NCBI GenBank assembly: GCA_043228905.1
Contig: JBHGNT010000009.1
Coordinates: 310,001 to 374,000 of the forward strand
Origin: Azolla caroliniana
Taxonomy: Eukaryota; Polypodiophyta
Direction of reading: 5' to 3'
DNA: 64,000 nucleotides
In this document: positions 1 to 8,982 of the stretch, in pieces
Position numbering within the stretch: position 1 is the first letter of the stretch
How the letters are laid out: each line of letters begins with the position of its first letter
Translations under genes and position numbers: made by a program
Notes under the pieces: model-generated
The model's database searches: none
What the model saw: only the letters and a program-made list of their open reading frames with translations
Told to the model about the DNA's origin: nothing

Positions 1-600
1 CTCTTACGACGTGTCATCTTGCGCATTTCTTTATGAGCTTGTACTGAGGTAATACTACCACTGAGTTGTGATATTGTAAGTTGTCTATGTAAGCACCTAC
101 AATCCTCAACATACCATCTATTTTGTGGCATAGATCCTACTTTACCTTGATTGGAGTGTTTCGTGTATGGGAAACTGCTAACTGTTGTAGAGTGAAGGAT
201 GTGTGTGAGTTTCGTACTAAGGCTCTCTAAAGGTAGGGAGGGATCAAGGGAGGAGAGATGGGCTTGAACATGTCGAGCATATATGTCAGAGAGCTCATGT
301 GTGAAACGTATTGTGATGTCATGGTGTGGTTGACTAGAGTTGGTGGCGTTCAAGATATCGCATTTGAGCTCGAAGTATAAGAAACTATGGTCCGCGCCAA
401 TAGGACATGGGGCCACTTGGAAGGAGTTAATCATGTGGGTCGCTTCAGGGCGTCCTATTAGATAATCAATTGTGCTTTCCTCTCCTCCATGTGGGAAACA
501 TGTGAGCTCTTCCGAACCTGGCCACTTGGCTAAACCTGTTAGGAAACAGGTCCCTCCAGATGGGAAGTGAGAAGAACAATGTTGATGAGCAACTTGTCCG
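1..600. other. No gene recognised
   Basis: No coding similarity, RNA gene or clear element end is visible. Reading frames here are short and low in information. The stretch may be internal or flanking sequence of the LTR element that follows, but nothing in it shows this directly. Confidence 0.5.
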
Positions 601-807
601 AATCCGGATGTGGAGTACCCGACAACGGAAGGCCTGGTGAGAATCGGATGTGGAGTACCCGGCAACGGAAGACCCGGTGAGAACCAGATGACGAGTACCC
701 GGCAACGGAAGACCCGGTGAGAACCGAATGTGGAGTACCCGGCAACGGAAGACCCGGTGAGAACCGGATGACGAGTACTCGGCAAGGAAGACCCGGTGAG
801 AACCAGA
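601..807. repeat. 40-bp minisatellite, about five copies
   Basis: Units begin at about 601, 642, 682, 722 and 762 with a period of 40-41 bp. The core is GAGTACCCGGCAACGGAAGA followed by CCCGGTGAGAACC, with small substitutions between copies. Open frames through it are an artefact of the repeat. It runs directly into the start of the LTR at 808. Confidence 0.9.
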
Positions 808-987
808 TGTTGCAGGCCCGGAGAGAACCTCACATCGGATGGAAGGGACATATATGTAAATATGTTCCAGAGAGCCCGTTGGGGCTATATTTGTAAATAG
901 CCCGAAAGTCATATTAGTATAAATATGACCTAGGGCAAACTTAATAGTTATGATGATAGAGTTATTGGTGTAACCTCTGTACAGTGC

Positions 988-1055
<68 letters not shown>

Positions 1056-1281
1056 CATACAGAGATTGTGTCTCTGTTGTAACCGTCGTTAGGCGAAGAT
1101 TGTGAGCAAGAGGTCGTTGCCTCTGTGCTCCCTATTGTATTACTTTACATAGTGATAGTCTGGAATATGTGGACTCCCGTGGTTTTTCCCTCTTAGGGTT
1201 TTCCACGTTAATATCTTGTGTATTCTCTTTTTGTTTTGTCGACTTACCTCCATTCCCATTTCGTCTGTGTTTTGATTGTCA
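808..1281 (+). mobile_element. LTR of a retrotransposon, probably copia type
   Basis: The segment starts TGTTGCAGGCCCGGAGAG, followed by CCTCACATCGG, a pattern common at the start of plant LTRs. A TATA box (TATAAATA) lies near 918. A (GA)n tract runs at about 990-1052. A U5-like stretch follows at about 1150-1240 (CCCGTGGTTTTTCCCTC, then GGGTTTTCCACG), which resembles copia leaders. It ends in ...TTGTCA near 1281. The boundaries are approximate, and no matching second LTR or clear target duplication was found, so this may be a solo or truncated LTR. Confidence 0.5.
990..1052. repeat. (GA)n microsatellite
   Basis: A nearly pure AG dinucleotide run of about 62 bp lies inside the LTR, downstream of its TATA box, so it would be transcribed in the LTR RNA. 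Confidence 0.95.
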
Positions 1282-1314
1282 TCAAGTGATCTACGTTTCG
1301 GTTGTGGCCAGAGA

Positions 1315-2001
1315 TTAATCCGCGTATTCCACGTCAAAACCATTATATATGACCATCTGGTGCCGACTGCCAAGTTCGAGCAAATGATGGCCAAAGCTCG
1401 TGGTGTCCGCACCTTGATCCTTTGATCTATGTGTGGTACCTATGTCTGAAGGATCGACATTTACCATTTTTAGGTTTCTATTCATTTGAAATATTGTGCA
1501 TTGCCGGGATTGGGTTCTCGCATTAAAGTCTCCTACAAGGAATACTTCTCCTTGGGAAGAATATCGGATTATGTCATCCGATAGAGGTTCATATGGGGAA
1601 GGCCCATGTGGCACTCCTTCATCAACTAATCTCGCCTCACCAGCCAGATTATAACGAGAGCCTTTCGGGGAGAAGTAACAAATGGCGAAAAATATTGCCT
1701 TGTCCTCGCTTGTGGAGACTTTCACCCACATAAAACGAGCTTCTGGGTCTATGCTCAGTATTTCTATCCTATTATGTAGCTCCCTCTGAAACAATATTGC
1801 GACACCTCCAGATCCCCTGGTAGTGCATCGACGTGAGGTTTGTCTAAAAGCCGACTCCCAACGAAATCCTTCGACTCGTGGGAGTCCCCTATTTGGGCTT
1901 TGGTGTGTTTCTACTAGGCAAACTATATCTTATTCCTTTAATATCTCCTCTAGGTAGTCGGGGTGTGTCTAGAGTGCGCCGTTACAATTCCATAAGGTCA
2001 T
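1315..2001 (-). pseudogene. LINE ORF2 fragment: APE-type endonuclease, decayed
   Basis: Read on the minus strand from an ATG at 2001, the frame gives MTLWNCNGAL, then HPDYLEEILKE, DIVCLVETHQS and GDFNAR. These are the start, the catalytic VETH block and the GDFN block of the exonuclease-endonuclease-phosphatase (APE) domain of LINE ORF2. A TAG follows NGAL and a TAA follows LKE, so the protein is dead. The frame ends at 1315, with no reverse transcriptase after it: the copy is cut off at its 3' side where LTR-like sequence begins. ORF2 starts 36 bp after the stop of the ORF1 upstream, the usual dicistronic layout of L1-type elements. Confidence 0.85.
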
Positions 2002-2037
2002 CCTAAGTGTGTTTTCTGTCACATGGACCACACGCCG

Positions 2038-2751
2038 TCAATTAGTAGTGCGATCATTTATGATCACTCGCCCATCTCGATAAAAGGCGCGATGCCCTTC
2101 TTTACGAGCTTGCATAACCTTTGGCATACAACTCTTGTGATGCTCAATTTGCATCTTGGTGAGGTCTTCATCGAGATAGATAGGGTCCCCACCCAATCCT
2201 CGAAGAATTGGTCTCTTCTTAAAGAAAGTGATTCTAGAGTCTAAGTCTTTAAATTGAAGAACTAAGGCTCTCTTCCTAGTTGTGTCGCGTCCGGCCCTTC
2301 AAGCTTTGGTGATAGGTAGGGTCGTTGTGTGCCCTAACATTTTCCCGAGTGTTTGTGCATCCTCATCTGGGGATGCACCTTCCTTGAGCCCAGTGACACG
2401 CACATTTAGGCGTCGGGCCTGACGCATTTTCTCCTCTTCAAGGGTGGTATTAACAATATTTTCATCTTTTATTTCTTTTTTAATGTTTCTTTTAACCACA
2501 TCTACCCAACCCGTTTTTGCTAGCTCTATGTTATTTTTAACCTCCTCTTTAACTTTTTTGATCTCATCTTTTATATCCTCTATGGAGGATATTTCACCGT
2601 CCTCTCGGGATACCTCGATGTCATTAAGTTGTTGTTTGAGGTTTGTGTTTTCCTCTTTAAGTTTTTCTATTTCGGCCTTGAGGGCGTCTTTTTCCTCTCT
2701 ATCTTTTTTCTTGTGGGTTTCGGCATCTTTCACCCATTTTTTCATATCCAT
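2038..2751 (-). pseudogene. LINE ORF1p-like protein with one nonsense codon
   Basis: About 237 codons on the minus strand. Residues 1-90 are a strong charged coiled coil (KAEIEKLKEENTNLKQQL). A central RNA-binding-like block follows (RRLNVRVTGLKEG). A C-terminal part contains DPIYLDEDLTKMQIEHH and RAFYRDGRVIIND, which resembles the C-terminal domain of L1 ORF1 proteins. A single in-frame TGA at 2299-2301 breaks the frame between the RRM-like and C-terminal parts. The next ORF on this strand is the endonuclease at 2001. The family assignment is by domain order and motif; the element is inactive. Confidence 0.75.
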
Positions 2752-3120
2752 CTCTATTTTTGTTAAACATATCTAAAGAGTCCTCCTTACTTATAGCCTC
2801 GTCTTGTGTGTCCTTATGTTCCTTTCGTTTAGACATTGTATTGTCAATAAGAAAAAAAGATAAAATAAATGGGTTCGAGACTTAGCCGGGTTTGTGTGTA
2901 TGTCGCAGTCACATCGGCATTTTGCACGCGACGAGCACGCTAAAAGAACCCATAGAGGAAGGATGCGCCGCCAAGAAAAGAAACACGGCACTCGGCAACG
3001 TCAAGAACAAGAAAGAGAAGAACATGGCAACGGCAACGGCGACTACGACGGACAATGACGAACGGCAGCAGGTCGTCCAGCACGCAGACGGCAGCAGACG
3101 GCCACAGATGTCAGAGACGG
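2752..3120. other. LINE 5' flank and unclassified spacer
   Basis: This sequence lies upstream of the LINE ORF1 (2752 to about 2840 may be its 5' UTR). No gene is recognised. A short plus-strand frame from 2892 is rich in simple-repeat codons and runs into the microsatellite, so it is not called. Confidence 0.4.
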
Positions 3121-3126
3121 CAGCGC

Positions 3127-3129
<3 letters not shown>

Positions 3130-3201
<72 letters not shown>
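3130..3201. repeat. Compound (GA)n(GT)n microsatellite
   Basis: About 34 bp of GA dinucleotides are followed directly by about 38 bp of GT dinucleotides. Confidence 0.95.
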
Positions 3202-3204
<3 letters not shown>

Positions 3205-3384
3205 ATTTCAAGAATCATACATGTGTAATGTGTTATAGTAGAATGTAGTAGGAAGAGGACTCAGGAGTCAGGATGAGGAGGAGGTAGTAGTCTGCAGAGG
3301 TAGAGCAAGAGAGAGTATGTACTATGGAGGCGCGCAGAAACAGAGTCACGAGTCAAGACTTAGAAGTTAGAAATCGAAAGTTAG

Positions 3385-3610
3385 AGGGAAATTTTAGGAT
3401 TATTATTTTTAAACCTAAAAACCAAACCTTTAAACAGAAACCGATAAACTGATAAGCCTTTAAACCGCTAAATCATGAAACCCAAAAACCGAACCGAACT
3501 GAACCAAATAGTATACTTTGAAACCAAACCAAACTAATTATTTAACTTTGAACCGATAAACCATTAAGCCACGACTTAGCGGTTCGGTTCGGTTTGAGTT
3601 GAAACCGGGC
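3385..3610. repeat. AACCGAACC-rich imperfect inverted repeat
   Basis: The left side is rich in AAACC/ACCGAACCGAACTG. The right side carries the complementary GCGGTTCGGTTCGGTTTG. The ends could pair as a hairpin, which suggests a degraded foldback element, but no terminal repeat or target duplication can be fixed. Confidence 0.4.
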
Positions 3611-3619
3611 CCATTGTTA

Positions 3620-5526
3620 TTGTTGTTTATGGTATGGCAACGATGGTTTTTGCCAATGGTATATGACGGCGATAATTTCATGTTATTGGTATGTTCCAAT
3701 ATGTCAAATGGGAACCTTTATGGTGAAGACTCTTAAAATGATGGACATGGAATCATGTAAGGTATAGTATCTAGATGCTACGGGTTATTACGAATGTGTA
3801 AAGGATCTATGATGAAGATTTATGACTAAGACAACTCGTGGATGACATGGATTGGTCACAACTCATGAAATTTATATCATTAAGAGAATTCAGTTGCACA
3901 CCAAAGGGAGATAGCCTATGGCCATGTGTTATATACACTAATGGATGGTAATCTGTTGATCATGTATGCATGGTCCATGGATGACTCATGGAGAGATTTT
4001 AAAAATAACTTCTAAGCATTCATAAACCTTGATCAAAATCACAAATCTTCACCAAAATACAAAAAATGCTTACCGACCACTTGCTCACTAAATGAATATG
4101 CTTCAATGTCAAAAACAATAACTAAAAACATCATATTTTTGCTAATAAAGCACAACTCCAATTTTGCCAGACATATGTTTAATGTTTTGAAGGATTGAAC
4201 AATCATTAGACTCTCACATGAGTCCATATATGATTAATTTAACTAGCTCCCTTATGTTGATTAAAGGTCTTCAAGATAACAAATTAGAGAGGTAACTCTT
4301 ATTTAACTAAAGAGAGGGAAGTGTCAACCAGATCCATTGCTTAGATGATTTGTTCATGCATTTTAATGTAGATTGTTCATGCATGGAATTATTGTTCATC
4401 GACGGCATTTCATGTGTGTTACAAGCAATTCTCTTTTGTAAAATTTCAAGATAAAACTATAACACATGCTTGTTCATGCATTTAATCATGGATTGCTCAT
4501 GCTTGGAAAGTTATTGTTCTTCAACAACATTTCACGTGTGTCACACGAAATGCTCTTTTGTAAGTTTCACGTGTGTCACGTGTGTTCATTTCCACCCTTC
4601 GTAAAATGAACACCCAAAAGTAACGTAACCTTGAAAAGGTTGTTTCACAAGAAAAGGTTTTGTTATGAATTTCATTACATCTTGTTTCATCCTCTTACAA
4701 TTTATAAGACTATTTAAGTATAACTTGTAAGGAATGGTACAATTTCTCTATATGAGAAAACAAAAATATGTGCCATATCTATGCATGTGCGCACACACCA
4801 CGGCCTCTGTGACACATTTATTATACACATCCCCAAACATGCATGCTTGTATAGATTGCTTATTTGATTCAATGCATAGAGAATATAACATTGCACTAAC
4901 CCTTCCTTTTTCAATTTTAGCACATCAATTCTCACTTTTTTTTTCCAAAAAGAAAACTCCTTCCATTAGTTATAAAAATTTATTGATGAGAATGTTATAT
5001 ACAAATCCTAGTAGGGAGGGGATGTTCTATCTTATGTGGTGGCCCACTGACTCAAGAAAGAGAGAGTGTGATCATTGTTGGATGAAGGTTAATCATTGTC
5101 TTTCGACTCCATCAAATTTGCCCGTGAGGCCATCATATTGGCTCTTTAGGGTGGCTACAACTCCACTCCATATCTCATATTGGTTGGAGGATCTACATCT
5201 TATTATGATAATACTCAAACTCTTATAATATGGGAAAAAATTGGAATATCCCATCGTTGGATGTCGTGTTATCATTCGATAACTAACTTTATTAAGAGTT
5301 GTATAAAAACATACTTAATTGTTTATATGAATTTAATGAATCTATTACTCAAATAATATTGTGCTCAATCCTATATGAACTCATGATCCAACTAATGTAC
5401 ACTATAAAGATAAGAGGTTCGTTAACAATATTGCTCTCACTTGGCCGTCTTTTTAAGTTTTACTTATTTTCATGTTCAAGGAACAAATGATTAAAAATAT
5501 AAATAATGTTGACAAGGAGAGAGTGT
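3620..5526. other. Intergenic, AT-rich; one local duplication
   Basis: No gene was recognised. A tandem duplication of about 105-120 bp is present: 4350-4450 and 4472-4570 share TTCATGCATTT, ATTGTTC, ACATTTCA and GCTCTTTTGTAA-like blocks in the same order. The rest is AT-rich with only short open frames. Confidence 0.5.
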
Positions 5527-5546
5527 GTCCCTTCGGGGACATATGA

Positions 5547-5578
<32 letters not shown>

Positions 5579-5614
5579 GGCCCTTGCGCAAGGATGACAC
5601 GCACAAATCGAGAA
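5527..5614 (+). pseudogene. U6 spliceosomal snRNA, 3'-truncated pseudogene
   Basis: The first 88 nt match U6 snRNA. They include the 5' hairpin GTCCCTTCGGGGACAT, the ATACAGAGAAGATTAGCATG block that pairs with the 5' splice site and U2, and GATGACACGCACAAATCGAGAA. A normal U6 continues through ATGGTCC to a T-run terminator. Here it passes straight into a GA-rich tract, so the 3' end and Pol III terminator are missing. A TATA-like ATATAAATAA lies about 25-30 bp upstream, near the expected spacing, but I see no plant upstream sequence element (TCCCACATCG type). There are changes at ACATATG (usually ACATCCG) and CCCTTGCG. A pseudogene is the best reading. Confidence 0.85.
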
Positions 5615-5639
5615 GAGAGAGAGAGAGAGAAGAATAGAA

Positions 5640-6794
5640 TAGAATACATGTTTTATCCTCCATGGTGAGGCGAAATTTGACCTAGGCGAAATCTAAGTGA
5701 GAGGGAGAGAGAGAGAGGATGTGGATTTTACATACAATTAATATAATTGTGTGCTTTTACCCAAAAAAAAAAGAGAGATAGGGTGTCTTGTTTTTTATGT
5801 TGTTACTCTCTCTATTGTATTAGGTCTCCATAGTAGGGTAGTAAATTATGAGGGTGTATGGGAGGCCTACAATGATCAACGTGAAACTCATGGATCTTCC
5901 CAACACTCATTCTCACCCTATGAATGGTTCAAATATTGTAAAAAGTCATGTTGAAGAATTGCAAAACTTGTGCATGGTGCAAATTTAAGAAATGGAGGAA
6001 CCACATTGATATGCCCATGATTGAAAGTTGTGAAAAACTCATTTTCCATGGTTATTATTTGAGTGTTTGGTGGGGACTCATGAGCAAAGTTTGAAGCCAC
6101 ACCTATAGGTATTCAATAATCTACCACCGAGCCACTCCCACAATGATCCCGAACAAATTATTTGGCACTAAAATCCGAATCCTAAAAGTGTTTCACCAAT
6201 ATCGAGGTTCAACCTTAAATTGTCATTAGAGCCCAGGTTAGGGCCTAAATTTGACAAGTTAGTATTAAAGTTTTTTGACAGACATTTTTTAAAGATGTAC
6301 GTGACAATAGAGTACAAAAACATAAAAAAATTTAAATGAAAAGCTCTATTATGTTGTTATACATTTCATTACCATAAAAAGTACGCAAAGGTACACAAAT
6401 CACCGTAACTACATCACAAAGATAATCAAACACATAAAATAAATATTGTGTTAATATGTTTTTAAGCCAAAGCAAGAACAAGATATGTATTGATAATCAT
6501 AATTCATTCTTGCAAAGTGGATACAATCAACATCAAACAAAATATCATACAAATTGAATACTTAATCGTTATACATTTCTTAAAGCCCCAAAAACATAAA
6601 AAAATGCTTATTATGTATATCGTAAAATAAATAAGAGAATGTAACTACATATGTAAGGAGCCTAGAGAATTAAAGAATAAATATTTGAGAACATATAGAA
6701 TCGTTACATAATATTATTTTAAGTGTATTGTACAAACACATATAATATATTATTCTGCACACATCGTAATACATACATATATCATTATATATAA
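5640..6794. other. Intergenic, no feature recognised
   Basis: AT-rich sequence without family similarity. GA-rich tracts flank its left end (about 5615-5720). Confidence 0.5.
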
Positions 6795-6802
6795 TTATAT
6801 TT

Positions 6803-7116
6803 AGGGAAAAGTACCAGGATACCCCTGGAAGTTCGCCTATTTACCATAATGCCCCTGGAAGTTCTAAATTTACCAAACTACCCCTATGTCCAAAAAATTA
6901 CACTTTATAAAGTAATTGTACACTCAAATATACAAGCCCTATTTACCAAATATGGAAGAAATGGATCCGAACTAGCCCTATTTACCAAAGATTTGAGTGT
7001 ATAATTACTTTATAAAGTGTAATTTTTTGGACATAAGGGTAGTTTGGTAAATTTGGAACTTCCAGGGGCATTTTGGTAAATAGACGAACTTCCAGGGGCA
7101 TCCTGGTACTTTTCCC
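6803..7116. mobile_element. Foldback MITE, hAT-like
   Basis: Two arms of about 127 bp (about 6804-6930 and 6990-7116) are inverted copies with only a handful of mismatches. They start GGGAAAAGTACCAGGAT and contain TGCCCCTGGAAGTTC and CCAAAAAATTACACTTTA. The spacer between them is about 60 bp. The element is flanked on both sides by TTATATTT (6795-6802 and 7117-7124), an 8-bp target-site duplication. This fits hAT-type non-autonomous elements; a 7-bp reading is also possible. No coding capacity. Confidence 0.9.
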
Positions 7117-7129
7117 TTATATTTATATG

Positions 7130-7767
7130 TAGCATATACATATATATGACATGGAAAATAGAATTTTAGCATGACATTTATAATTTTTAGGGACCTTTCA
7201 CATGAAAATGGAAATTCTTTTATATCACTTGATGAACCTTTTTGGCGTGTTTTTTATGGTCAAAATGGCTTTTGATAGGCATGACACCCATCTAATTCTT
7301 GCCCTACTAAATTAGGGTCAATGTTTTATCAATACTAGATAAGGACAATTTGAGCCTAAGTTCCATGCTAACTTTACTTCCTTCCCTCCCTTCCTTTTAG
7401 ACACACCTGGTTAGGGTTTCTTCCCTAAATCACATAGAAAGGGTGGTTTATGTTCCCAAAATACCCTCCTCTTCCAATAAAAAACACAAATATTTAATTA
7501 CCCTTCACATTCCTAAAGTCTATCCACATAATAGAACACATACCCAGACAATAAAACTTAGATATATGTGACATGTCGAGAAATATGGTGAGGGAAGTTG
7601 GAGGATAGGTAATTCATTGTTGTTATGTCGGCGCTTCCGGATTAAAGGGTGTTCGCAAGAGCACATTGCATGTTGCTAAGGCTACAAGGCTGCATTGGGA
7701 ATGTAATTTGTGCATCAATGGATTGATGTATGATACAAGCAGAGATAAAGACAAGTGAGCAAGTTCC

Positions 7768-7803
<36 letters not shown>

Positions 7804-8390
7804 AATCAACACATAGATTCAGAACAAAACACAAACTCAAATACACATGCACACATATTAATAGCAAACTACCTTCAAACTACAACTACATTTACGTGTA
7901 AACACACAATATAGGTTATATATATATGCTCACATGCACTCTCATGCTTACATAGATTCATCAAATCATAAACCCACGATGCACGTGCAATTTACACACG
8001 CATGCCAACTCTCACATATTTTCAAACTTTGCATACAACAAAATAAACACACACAACAAGCTCGTTTGCAAGTACGAGTTGATGAGGAGAGATCATCATA
8101 AGCACAACCAAGTGTCAATATAACCACTTGACTTTTGCAAACCTTAATTGCCAACGCCACCAAATCTGACTTCCCAAGACTAGGACCCTAATGGTCTTGC
8201 TCAACATTTCACATCTACACATGGATTTCCGCGACAACGGATCTACTTGTAATGGCCCTAATAATGATAGTACTAAATCTTGATCTAAGTATGGAGCCAA
8301 GCATTTGAATCCGTAGTGTGTATTATGATGACCATGAGATTGGGCAAGTGACAAAGGAAGGACAAGTTGGGGTTGATAATGCTTGGCTTA
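7130..8390. other. Intergenic, with (CA)n at 7768-7799
   Basis: No gene was recognised. A (CA)n microsatellite of about 32 bp lies at 7768-7799. The rest is AT-rich spacer upstream of the RAY1-like gene's minisatellite. Confidence 0.5.
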
Positions 8391-8399
8391 GTTTTTGTT

Positions 8400-8895
8400 A
8401 TGACATGGTGGTGCCACTTCAATAGACACCCAAAGAAAAAGAAGATGTGATGGAATGGGCACCCACCCACCCATTCTTCTACAAGTGGGGGTGGATATTG
8501 CTTGACTTAGTTGATGTTATGACCTACATGGTGGTGGTGCCAAGCACTTCAACTGACACCCAAAGACAAAGACAAAGAGGACCTAATCCAATGGGCACCC
8601 AAACCACCCACCCACCCATTCTTTTACAAGTAGGGGTGGATTTGCTTGACTTGGTTGGTGTTATGACCAACCTGGTGGTAGGCACTTCAACAGACACCCA
8701 AAGACAAAGACAAAGAAGACCTAATCCAATGGGCACCCAACCCACCCACCCATTCTTTTACGAGTAGGGGTGGATTTGCTTGACTTGGTTGGTGTTATGA
8801 CCTAGTGGTGGTGCTAGGCACTTCAATGGACACCCAAAGACAAAGACAAAGAAGACCTAATCCAATGGGCAACCCACCCACCGACCCATTCTTCT
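8400..8895. repeat. Minisatellite of about 120-150 bp units upstream of RAY1-like gene
   Basis: Four units share GACACCCAAAGACAAAGA, AATGGGCACCCACCCACCC, ATTCTTTTACAAGTAGGGGT and TTGCTTGACTTGGTTGGTG. Equivalent GGTGGTGCC points fall near 8406, 8528, 8679 and 8807. The array ends about 90 bp before the start codon at 8983, so it occupies the proximal promoter or 5' UTR. Long open frames on both strands here come from the repeat and are not called as genes. Confidence 0.9.
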
Positions 8896-8982
8896 TGCTT
8901 CTTCTTCTATTATCTGAGTGAGACTCCAAATGCAAGCAAGAAGCCATAACCCCTTCTCCTTCTCCTACCCTTTGCCCTGCCC

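Noticed and set aside
466-912. 148-codon minus-strand frame
   Set aside because: It is a translation of the 40-bp minisatellite and LTR start; its amino-acid periodicity follows the DNA repeat.
7768-7799. CRISPR-like or regulatory array
   Set aside because: Simple CA dinucleotide microsatellite.
8447-8767. Open frames on both strands upstream of the RAY1-like gene
   Set aside because: Produced by the minisatellite; no start context, no motif, and mirrored on both strands.
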